Below are positions 1-5,025 of a DNA stretch of 6,957 bases, piece after piece. Origin of the DNA: DASSKP01 sp035695045 (GTDB lineage Bacteria > Actinomycetota > Actinomycetes > JAFAQI01); assembly GCA_035695045.1 (NCBI GenBank), contig DASSEX010000074.1, positions 1 to 6,957 of the forward strand, read 5' to 3'. The notes under the pieces were generated by a model that was given only the letters and a program-made list of their open reading frames with translations, had not been told where the DNA came from and did not search any database. The position numbers were made by a program, and so were the translations under genes. Position 1 is the stretch's first letter. Every line of letters starts with the position of its first letter.

Positions 1-140
1 GCGCGGGCATCTATGCCTGTCAGGCGTCGGCGGACCTGTTCGGCTACAAGCCGGAGGACTTCGTCAGCTGTGTGAAGGACATCATCACGGTCGGCGAGTT
101 CTACGCGATGGCCGCAGGCGGGGAGATCATCTTCACCTAG
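1..140 (+). CDS. DsrE/DsrF-like family protein, C-terminal fragment
   Basis: Only the last 45 codons are in the window (reading frame begins at base 3, stop TAG at 138-140); the start lies to the left. The visible protein reads AGIYACQASADLFGYKPEDF and ends in GGEIIFT. This matches the C-terminal pattern of DsrE/DsrF-like small sulfur-relay or peroxiredoxin-like proteins: a conserved Cys after a short beta strand (YAC), a following helix (CQASADLFGY), an acidic turn (KPED), and a final hydrophobic strand. Members are small cytosolic alpha/beta proteins; some carry persulfide on the conserved Cys, and the substrate of this one cannot be told. In actinobacteria this chromosomal region often lies near the suf Fe-S cluster genes, which would agree with a sulfur-related role, but those genes are not in view. 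The family call is by pattern only; a second Cys (VSCVKD) is also present. Confidence 0.72.
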   Translation, partial: AGIYACQASADLFGYKPEDFVSCVKDIITVGEFYAMAAGGEIIFT

Positions 141-156
141 AGCACGAGGCGCATTC

Positions 157-171
157 CTAGACTCGACGTCG
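157..171 (+). promoter_or_regulatory. Predicted -10 element giving a leaderless ABC-transporter mRNA
   Basis: TAGACT at 158-163 fits the actinobacterial TANNNT -10 consensus. Seven bases separate it from the GTG start at 171, so transcription would begin at or within a base or two of the start codon. No Shine-Dalgarno sequence precedes the GTG, which agrees with leaderless translation. I could not identify a convincing -35 hexamer. The surrounding word CTAGACTCGACGTCG recurs with one mismatch in front of ctaA. Confidence 0.6.
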
Positions 172-1109
172 TGCCGCCCACCGCTCTCGAGGTCACCGAC
201 CTCACGAAGCGGTACGGCGCCACCGTCGCTCTGGCAGGTGTGACATTCGAGACGCCGCGTGCTGCCATCACGGCGATCCTCGGCCGTAACGGCGCCGGCA
301 AGACGACGACGGTCGACATCTGCGCGGGCCTGCGGACCGCAGACGGCGGCTCGGTGAAGGTTCTCGGCCTCGACCCGCGTCGTGACGTCTCCGCACTGCG
401 GGCTCGGGTCGGCGTCATGCCGCAGACCGGTGGCTCCGGCGCCGCCGGCGTCTACCCGTCGGTCCGCCCCCGCGAAGTCCTTCGGTTGTTCGCGTCCTTC
501 CATGCGCATCCGCACGATCCGGATGCACTGCTCCAGCGCCTGGACCTGACGTCGGTCGCCGACACGGCGTGGCGCCGGCTCTCCGGCGGTGAGCAGCAGC
601 GGTTGTCACTGGCTCTCGCACTCGTCGGGCGACCCGAGCTGCTCTTCCTCGATGAGCCGACCGCCGCTCTCGACGTCGCCGGTCGCCATGCGGTCTGGGC
701 GCTGCTCGAGGAGCTGCGTGACAACGGAACGACGATCGTCGTCACGACGCATGCGCTCGACGAGGCGCAACGGCACGCCGAGCACGTCGTGGTGATCGAC
801 CATGGTCGGGTGCTGGCTGCCGGCCGACCGGCCGACCTCCTCGCGGCGGGTCGCCAGGAGCGCCAGCTCACCTTCGACGCGCCGCCCGGTCTGCCCGTGG
901 ACGAGCTCGCCTCGGCGCTGCCCCCGGCTGCGTCCGTCACGGAAGCCCGCCCCGGCCACTACGTCGTCGCGGCCGATGTCGACCCCGCACTCGTCGCGGC
1001 CGTCACCGGATGGTGCGCGAGCCGCGGGGTTCTGGCGGAGCAGCTGTCGACCGGCGGGGGAAGCCTCGAGGACCTCTACCTCGCCCTCACCGACGGCGTC
1101 GCCACGTGA
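171..1109 (+). CDS. ABC transporter ATP-binding subunit (ABC-2 exporter type)
   Basis: A 312-residue nucleotide-binding subunit that would power export by the membrane protein encoded next. All core motifs are visible: Walker A GRNGAGKT (residues 38-45), Q-loop Gln84 (VMPQTG), signature LSGGEQQR (136-143), Walker B LLFLDEPT (156-163) with catalytic Glu161, D-loop ALD (165-167) and switch His193 (TTH). The ATPase core ends near residue 225; the remaining ~85 residues form the accessory C-terminal region common in DrrA/CcmA-like exporters. The GTG start at 171 is chosen because it follows a -10 element at leaderless distance and gives the usual short lead-in (LEVTDLTKRYG). The stop overlaps the permease start by four bases (GTGA, 1106-1109), so the two are translationally coupled. 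An ABC pair at this place beside ctaA is conserved in actinobacteria, but its substrate is not evident from sequence. Confidence 0.95.
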   Translation: MPPTALEVTDLTKRYGATVALAGVTFETPRAAITAILGRNGAGKTTTVDICAGLRTADGGSVKVLGLDPRRDVSALRARVGVMPQTGGSGAAGVYPSVRPREVLRLFASFHAHPHDPDALLQRLDLTSVADTAWRRLSGGEQQRLSLALALVGRPELLFLDEPTAALDVAGRHAVWALLEELRDNGTTIVVTTHALDEAQRHAEHVVVIDHGRVLAAGRPADLLAAGRQERQLTFDAPPGLPVDELASALPPAASVTEARPGHYVVAADVDPALVAAVTGWCASRGVLAEQLSTGGGSLEDLYLALTDGVAT

Positions 1110-1870
1110 CCGCGCTCGCGCTCTCCCCCGCTCCCGGCGCCGCTCCGTGGTCCCGCCGGCTTGCCGCGCAGACCCGTCTCGAGCTCTCGCTCCTGCTGCG
1201 CAACGGCGAGCAGCTGCTGCTCACCGTCGTCATCCCCACGGTCGTCCTCCTGCTGTTCACCCGCCTGCCGCTCGTCGACATCGCTGGATCGCGCGCCGAC
1301 TTCGTCGTCCCCGGCGTCCTGGCGCTCGCCGTCCTGTCGACCGCCTTCACCGGGCAGGCGATCGCCACCGGCTTCGAACGCAGGTACGGCGTCCTCGGTC
1401 GGCTCGGCTCGACTCCGCTGACCCGGCTGGAGCTGCTGGCGGCGAAGACGATCGCGGTGCTCGCGGTCGAGGCGCTGCAGATCGGCTTGCTCGTCGGCGT
1501 GGGCTTTGCGCTCGGCTGGTCACCGCATGGCTCGCCGCTCGCCGTCGTCGCCCTGGTCGTCCTCGGCACGATTGCCTTCAGTGCGCTGGGCCTGCTGATG
1601 GCGGGGACGCTGCGCGCCGAAGCAACTCTCGCCGCCGCGAACCTGCTCTATCTCCTGCTGCTCGGCCTGGGCGGTGTCGTCGTACCACTGTCGGACTTCG
1701 GCGACGGCGCACGACACGTCCTCGAGCTGCTCCCGATCAGCGCTCTCACGGACGGGCTGCGATCCGTGCTCCGGGGAGGCGACGGCGTGCCACTGCACGA
1801 CTGGCTGACATTGCTCGTTTGGGGGGCCATCGGCGGGGCAGTCGCAGCCCGCACTTTCCGCTGGCGCTGA
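1106..1870 (+). CDS. ABC-2 type transporter permease
   Basis: A 254-residue integral membrane protein, partner of the upstream ATPase. About six hydrophobic segments can be seen, near residues 36-52, 66-88, 110-137, 143-168, 173-195 and 230-250. Between the second and third lies ERRYGVLGRLGSTPLTR (residues 91-107), which matches the conserved cytoplasmic ERxxGtLxrLxxtPl coupling element of ABC-2 permeases. The N-terminus has an amphipathic, Arg-rich stretch before the first membrane segment, also typical. I chose GTG at 1106, overlapping the ATPase stop by four bases, over an in-frame start at 1010 that would overlap the upstream gene by 100 bases and add residues with no family character. 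No Shine-Dalgarno sequence is present, consistent with coupling. The substrate is unknown; a link with heme or the oxidase is suggested only by the neighbouring ctaA. Confidence 0.92.
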   Translation: MTALALSPAPGAAPWSRRLAAQTRLELSLLLRNGEQLLLTVVIPTVVLLLFTRLPLVDIAGSRADFVVPGVLALAVLSTAFTGQAIATGFERRYGVLGRLGSTPLTRLELLAAKTIAVLAVEALQIGLLVGVGFALGWSPHGSPLAVVALVVLGTIAFSALGLLMAGTLRAEATLAAANLLYLLLLGLGGVVVPLSDFGDGARHVLELLPISALTDGLRSVLRGGDGVPLHDWLTLLVWGAIGGAVAARTFRWR

Positions 1871-1878
1871 CCACAGGA

Positions 1879-1888
1879 CAGGATGGGG
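1879..1888 (+). promoter_or_regulatory. Ribosome binding site or -10 element before the receiver-like gene
   Basis: The 20-base gap after the permease holds CAGGATGGGGAC directly before ATG 1891. GGATGGGG (1881-1888) could act as a purine-rich, rather close ribosome binding site. CAGGAT (1879-1884) is alternatively a weak -10 element at leaderless distance. The sequence does not decide between these; the short gap favours co-transcription with the ABC genes. Confidence 0.35.
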
Positions 1889-1890
1889 AC

Positions 1891-2262
1891 ATGCGCGTCG
1901 TCATTGCCGAGTCCAGCCTTCGTGACGGGCGGAAGCTCGCCGCCGAGATCGAAAGCCTGCTGCCGTCCGCAGACGTTCTTCTCTACGCCGATCCGGACGC
2001 GGCTCTCGCCGGTATCAAGAGCCACCAGCCCGACGTCGTCCTTGCGGCGCCGAAGGTGGGCGAGCTGGATGGTCCCGACTTCCTGGCACGCGTGCGCGAC
2101 CTCGAGGGCATCGACGCAAAGCTCGTGGGCGGTGTGGACCAGCCGGACGCCGACATGTCGGTGCGCTACGTCGACGCGGGAGCCGCGCTCGTCGTCCTCC
2201 GGCCGGTGAACCGGCTCTCGCTGCGCGCCGCCCTTCGCCATCGCGCCGGCGGCATCTCCTGA
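1891..2262 (+). CDS. Stand-alone pseudo-receiver (degenerate response-regulator receiver) protein
   Basis: A 123-residue protein with the alternating strand/helix pattern of a receiver (REC) domain and no output domain. It opens with MRVVIAESSLRDGRKLAAEI (beta1-alpha1), has QPDVVLAAPKVGELDGPDFL (beta3 and loop, residues 46-65), and ends with a beta5-like DAGAALVVLRPVNRLSLRAA. The fold signature PDVVL...DG is clear. Aligning D60-G61 with CheY D64-G65 puts Ala53 at the phospho-acceptor Asp. The first acidic-pocket residue is Ala6, with Glu7 kept; the switch Thr position falls on Val82 by ungapped counting; the conserved Lys is Arg104 followed by the usual Pro. Phosphorylation at the normal site is therefore not expected. 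It probably acts, if at all, by protein-protein contact. ATG 1891 is chosen because it starts exactly at beta1. It lies 20 bases after the permease stop, 30 bases before ctaA, so it may belong to the ABC operon. No partner kinase or DNA-binding domain is in view. Confidence 0.75.
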   Translation: MRVVIAESSLRDGRKLAAEIESLLPSADVLLYADPDAALAGIKSHQPDVVLAAPKVGELDGPDFLARVRDLEGIDAKLVGGVDQPDADMSVRYVDAGAALVVLRPVNRLSLRAALRHRAGGIS

Positions 2263-2275
2263 CCGCATCCGGTCT

Positions 2276-2290
2276 CTAGACTCGGCGTCG
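2276..2290 (+). promoter_or_regulatory. Predicted ctaA -10 element, near-leaderless
   Basis: TAGACT at 2277-2282 lies ten bases before the ATG at 2293, leaving room for at most a few untranslated bases. No Shine-Dalgarno sequence is present. The 15-base word CTAGACTCGGCGTCG matches 14 of 15 bases of the one before the ABC ATPase gene (157-171). The 30-base gap after the receiver-like gene is wide enough for a separate promoter. No clear -35 hexamer was found. Confidence 0.58.
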
Positions 2291-2292
2291 CG

Positions 2293-3321
2293 ATGCGCCT
2301 TCCCTCCGTCTCACCCGCCGCCTTCCGCCGGCTCGCTGTCTTCGCAGCGGTCGCGATGGGGCTGCTCGTCGTCAGCGGAGCGGCCGTCCGGCTGACCGAC
2401 TCCGGGCTCGGCTGCGACACCTGGCCGCGGTGCACCGCAACGTCGGTCGTTGCGCCGGCGTCGTTCCACGGCATCGTCGAGTTCGGCAACCGGGTGCTGA
2501 GCTCGGTCATCGGCGTCTACATCGGCGTCGTCGCGGTCGCAGCGCTGCTCCGCCGGCCCCGTCGGCGCGACCTCACGCTGCTCGCCTGGAGCCTCGTCGG
2601 CGGATTCTTCGCGCAGGCCGTCGTCGGGGGTCTCAGCGTCCTGTTCGACCTGGCGCCGCCGTGGGTCATGGCGCACTTCCTGCTGTCGATGCTCATGATC
2701 TGGGCCGCGCTCGTGCTCGTGCACCGCGCGGACCCGGCGTGGACGCCTCAGCCACCGGCCGCGCGCCGTGAGCTGGTGGTCCTCGGCCGGCTCCTGGTCG
2801 CGACCGCCGCCGTCGTCCTGGTCCTCGGCACGGTCACGACCGGCACCGGACCGCACGCCGGAGGCGGCACGAAGCACGTGTCCCGGCTCGGCTTTCCGCT
2901 CGAACGGGTGACCCAGCTGCACGCGGACGCCGCGTTGCTCCTCACGGGGCTCGTCGTGGCGACGCTCTTCGCGGTGCGCCTGACCGACGTGTCAGGCGTC
3001 GTACGGCGCCGGGCGGCCTGGCTGGCCGCCGCGATCGGCCTGCAGGTGGCGATCGGCTACACGCAGTACTTCCTGGATCTGCCGCCGGGAGTGGTCGAGC
3101 TCCATGTCGCCGGTGCGACGCTGCTGTGGTCGGCGACGCTCTGGCTGCAGCTCGGCTTCACCGCCCCGATCGGCCCGCGTCTGAGCGAACGTGATCATCT
3201 TCGTGACGACGAGCCACTCCTGCCCGTTTCCCGGGAGCCTGACGATCACGTTCGCTCAGCGGACGAGGGTGCGGCCAGCGCCACATGGGTGTCGACGAGC
3301 TCGAACCCGATCGCCTCGTAG
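2293..3321 (+). CDS. ctaA: Heme A synthase (COX15/CtaA family)
   Basis: Membrane monooxygenase that oxidises the C8 methyl of heme O to the formyl group of heme A for aa3-type cytochrome oxidase. The 342-residue protein shows about eight membrane segments in two homologous halves. Landmarks: the Cys pair in GLGCDTWPRC (Cys41, Cys47), HGIVEFGNR (His59, Glu63, Asn66-Arg67) of the first half, His128 (VMAHFLL), the TGTGPHAG motif (184-190), His210 (TQLHADA) and His271 (VELHVAG). These four His are the expected heme-binding set. The ATG follows a -10 element closely. The membrane core ends near residue 292 (LWLQLGF). Residues 297-342 form a charged tail without family character, coded across the inverted repeat 3181-3259 and 76 bases of the convergent GNAT gene. 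That tail may be genuine, a read-through product, or the result of a one-base sequence error near 3160-3181. Enzyme identity is secure; the C-terminus is not. Confidence 0.95.
   Translation: MRLPSVSPAAFRRLAVFAAVAMGLLVVSGAAVRLTDSGLGCDTWPRCTATSVVAPASFHGIVEFGNRVLSSVIGVYIGVVAVAALLRRPRRRDLTLLAWSLVGGFFAQAVVGGLSVLFDLAPPWVMAHFLLSMLMIWAALVLVHRADPAWTPQPPAARRELVVLGRLLVATAAVVLVLGTVTTGTGPHAGGGTKHVSRLGFPLERVTQLHADAALLLTGLVVATLFAVRLTDVSGVVRRRAAWLAAAIGLQVAIGYTQYFLDLPPGVVELHVAGATLLWSATLWLQLGFTAPIGPRLSERDHLRDDEPLLPVSREPDDHVRSADEGAASATWVSTSSNPIAS
3181..3259. terminator. 16-bp perfect inverted repeat between convergent genes, probable bidirectional terminator
   Basis: CTGAGCGAACGTGATC at 3181-3196 is the exact reverse complement of GATCACGTTCGCTCAG at 3244-3259. 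After one mismatch the stem can gain two more pairs (3198-3199 with 3241-3242). The apical segment is about 41 bases. It holds a small possible nested hairpin, CCCG 3223-3226 with CGGG 3232-3235. Position at the junction of two converging genes suggests a terminator working in both directions, though there is no U-tract on either side. The stop codon of the minus-strand gene (3246-3248) lies inside the right arm, and each arm, read inward, carries TGA in two frames. A processing site or protein-binding site is possible instead. Confidence 0.6.
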
Positions 3322-3977
3322 AACCCCACCGACGTCGGCGAGGCGTTCAGCCACACCAGCTCGCAGCCGTGGACACGGGCCTCCACCCGGCAGGCGGTCA
3401 TCATCGCGGCGCCGTATCCGTGCCCGCGTTCGGCCGGGAGCACGCCGACGCCGTTGACGTAGGCGAGCTCCGGACCGGGACGCACCTGCGCACATGCGAC
3501 GGCTCGGCCCCCGACCCGGCCGACAAGGTGCCGGTGCGGCCCGACGTCCGCGCCGACGACGAGCGCCGCGGAGGGCTCGCGCGGCATCTCGAACGTCGCG
3601 GCGTAGAGGTCGCGGAACTCGTCGGCGTCGTCGGTGACCTCGATCTCGAGGACGTGCTGATCGCCGCCCGACGGCGCCACCAGCGCCGGCATCTCATCCA
3701 CGACGCGGTACGTCGACAGCGACGCACGGTCAGCGGCGCGAACCATGACCGACGGCTCCCGTCGCAGCTCCCCGCGGCACCACGCGACGGCTTCTGGGAC
3801 GGCGCGGGCGTCCGGAGGCGACGGCATCGCGAGCAGCTGCAAGCCCCAGGGCTCGTCGACTCCGAGCGACACCAGAGTCAGGCCGGCGACCTGGACAGCG
3901 AAACGTCCCTCGGCGCGTTCGCCGTAGGCCCGCAGCCAGTCGCAGTAGTCCGCCGCCAACCGCTCGGCGAGGTTCAC
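3246..3977 (-). CDS. GNAT family N-acetyltransferase
   Basis: A 243-residue protein on the minus strand. The C-terminal half (about residues 110-235) is a GNAT domain: LVGRVGGRAVACAQV (strands beta2-beta3), then YVNGVGVLPAERGHGYGAAM (173-192), which holds the acetyl-CoA pyrophosphate loop RGHGYG (184-189), and the closing LNASPTSVGFYEAIGFELVD (210-229), the classic beta5/alpha4 pattern with Tyr220. The N-terminal ~105 residues resemble no domain I can name; such extensions occur in two-part GNATs. The substrate (small molecule, peptide or protein) is not predictable. I start it at GTG 3977, because this overlaps the ctaB stop by four bases (GTGA on the minus strand, 3977-3974), a typical coupled arrangement; the open frame extends far upstream but only as a shadow of ctaB and tkt. 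It is therefore expected to be co-transcribed with ctaB. Its 3' end overlaps ctaA tail-to-tail by 76 bases. Confidence 0.88.
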   Translation of the reverse strand: MNLAERLAADYCDWLRAYGERAEGRFAVQVAGLTLVSLGVDEPWGLQLLAMPSPPDARAVPEAVAWCRGELRREPSVMVRAADRASLSTYRVVDEMPALVAPSGGDQHVLEIEVTDDADEFRDLYAATFEMPREPSAALVVGADVGPHRHLVGRVGGRAVACAQVRPGPELAYVNGVGVLPAERGHGYGAAMMTACRVEARVHGCELVWLNASPTSVGFYEAIGFELVDTHVALAAPSSAERT

Positions 3978-4882
3978 ACCAGCTGGCTGAGAGCGAGCGC
4001 GCCGAACAGCAGGGAGAGATACGTGATCGACAGATGGAACAGCGGCATCGGCTTCGCGGCCTCGCCACGCTTCACCGCCGCGTGCAACCGGTGCGCGGCC
4101 ACGAGGAAGGCAGAGCCCAGACCGACCGCGGAGACGGCGTAGAGCCACCCCGCGCCGAACGGCACGAGCAGCAGCGACACCGCGACCATGGCCCACGAGT
4201 AGGCGACGATCTGCCGAGTCACGTAGACCGGCCGCGCGACCACCGGCAGCATCGGTACGCCGGCAGCGGCGTAGTCGTCCTTGAACCGCATCGCCAGCGA
4301 CCAGAAGTGCGGCGGCGTCCAGAGGAACACGACGCCGAAGAGGATGACCGCCGCCCAGCCGACGTTGCCGCGCACGGCGGACCAGCCGATGAGCACCGGG
4401 AAGCAGCCCGCGGCGCCGCCGATCACGATGTTGGACGGCGTCCGGCGCTTGAGGCCGAGCGTGTAGACGAAGACGTAGAACGCGATCGCGCCGTCGGCGA
4501 GCAGCGCGGACAGCCAGTTGACCGTGAGCCCGAGCAAGAGGGTCGCGGCCATCCCGAGCACGACGCCGAAGCGCAGCGCCGCGACCGGCGCCACCTGGTG
4601 ACGCACCATCGGGCGTCGCCGGGTGCGAGCCATCACCGCGTCGATGTCGCGGTCGACGACGCAGTTGATCGTGTTGGCGCTTCCCGCCGCGAGGGTCCCG
4701 CCGACGAGGGTCAACAGGACCGTCCACGACGAGGGCCAGCCGCGCGCCGCGAGCATCATCACGGGCACCGTCGTGACGAGCAGCAGCTCGATGATCCGCG
4801 GCTTGGTCAGCGCGACGTACGCGCGGATCACCTGCATCGGCGAACGGGAAGCAGCGACCGCATCGGCTGTGGCGGTGCTCAC
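3974..4882 (-). CDS. ctaB: Protoheme IX farnesyltransferase (heme O synthase)
   Basis: Membrane prenyltransferase of the UbiA superfamily that adds farnesyl from farnesyl diphosphate to heme B, giving heme O, the substrate of CtaA. The 302-residue length is normal. Family marks are all present: YVALTKPRII near residues 22-31, first Asp-rich motif N73-x3-D77-x3-D81 (NTINCVVDRDID), the following RTRRRP (86-91), YTLGLKRRTPSNIVIGG (140-156), WTPPHFWSLA (188-197) and the second acidic motif KDDY (201-204) followed by AGVPMLPVV. About eight or nine membrane helices alternate with these loops. The GTG start at 4882 is preceded by GGGGAG at a ten-base spacing; a later in-frame ATG at codon 16 lies just before the conserved TKPR and would leave little N-terminus. 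It is divergent from tkt and translationally coupled to the GNAT gene downstream. Confidence 0.96.
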   Translation of the reverse strand: MSTATADAVAASRSPMQVIRAYVALTKPRIIELLLVTTVPVMMLAARGWPSSWTVLLTLVGGTLAAGSANTINCVVDRDIDAVMARTRRRPMVRHQVAPVAALRFGVVLGMAATLLLGLTVNWLSALLADGAIAFYVFVYTLGLKRRTPSNIVIGGAAGCFPVLIGWSAVRGNVGWAAVILFGVVFLWTPPHFWSLAMRFKDDYAAAGVPMLPVVARPVYVTRQIVAYSWAMVAVSLLLVPFGAGWLYAVSAVGLGSAFLVAAHRLHAAVKRGEAAKPMPLFHLSITYLSLLFGALALSQLV

Positions 4883-4892
4883 CCGGTCCAGG

Positions 4893-4898
4893 CTCCCC
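4893..4898 (-). promoter_or_regulatory. ctaB ribosome binding site
   Basis: GGGGAG on the minus strand, ten bases before the GTG at 4882. The spacing is slightly long but acceptable. It supports this GTG over the downstream ATG at codon 16. Among the three genes that have a TAGACT element upstream, this is the only one with both a leader and a recognisable ribosome binding site. Confidence 0.5.
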
Positions 4899-4949
4899 GA
4901 CGTCGACGATGAAGGGCGCTTGCAAGGGTTTCCCGGCAGGTCGCCGTGG

Positions 4950-4958
4950 CGAGTCTAG
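4950..4958 (-). promoter_or_regulatory. Predicted ctaB -10 element
   Basis: The minus strand reads CTAGACTCG from 4958 down to 4950, with TAGACT at 4957-4952, the same nine bases found before the ABC ATPase and ctaA. Transcription would start around 4944-4946 and give a leader of roughly 60 bases. The leader contains an 8-bp palindrome CTTGCAAG (4919-4926). No good -35 hexamer was seen. Confidence 0.5.
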
Positions 4959-4962
4959 CGGG

Positions 4963-4974
4963 GCAGGTGCCTGC
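4963..4974. repeat. Short inverted repeat between divergent ctaB and tkt -10 elements
   Basis: GCAGG-TG-CCTGC is a 5-bp inverted repeat with a 2-base centre. It sits between the ctaB -10 (4952-4957, minus) and the tkt -10 (4989-4994, plus), in the -35/spacer zone of both. The position is where an operator shared by the two promoters would lie, but so short a repeat in high-GC DNA can arise by chance. Confidence 0.25.
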
Positions 4975-4988
4975 GGAGCGGCGCTGGG

Positions 4989-4994
4989 TAGGCT
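4989..4994 (+). promoter_or_regulatory. Predicted tkt -10 element
   Basis: TAGGCT fits the TANNNT consensus and is followed by CGC, as the TAGACT elements of this window are followed by CG. Transcription would start near 5001, giving a leader of about 25 bases that includes the tkt ribosome binding site. No convincing -35 hexamer was found at 16-18 bases upstream. Confidence 0.45.
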
Positions 4995-5012
4995 CGCAAA
5001 CGGATCATCGAC

Positions 5013-5018
5013 GGAAGG
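5013..5018 (+). promoter_or_regulatory. tkt ribosome binding site
   Basis: GGAAGG lies seven bases before the GTG at 5026. It decides that start, since no other in-frame start upstream has a comparable site and the conserved transketolase N-terminus (DKLAVDVIRGLAMDAVE) begins about fifteen codons later, as expected. Confidence 0.65.
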
Positions 5019-5025
5019 CCGAGAC

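Noticed and set aside
1010..1105. Longer N-terminus for the ABC-2 permease
   Set aside because: It would overlap the ATPase gene by 100 bases with Arg/Gly/Pro-rich residues. The four-base GTGA overlap at 1106 is the usual arrangement.
802..1890. Upstream extension of the pseudo-receiver frame (486 codons in total)
   Set aside because: It is an alternate-frame shadow of the ABC ATPase and permease, rich in Arg, Pro and Ser. The REC-like fold begins exactly at ATG 1891.
3285..4912. Long plus-strand open frames opposite the GNAT gene and ctaB
   Set aside because: They encode His/Arg/Asp-rich low-character sequence and are antisense to two genes with full family motifs.
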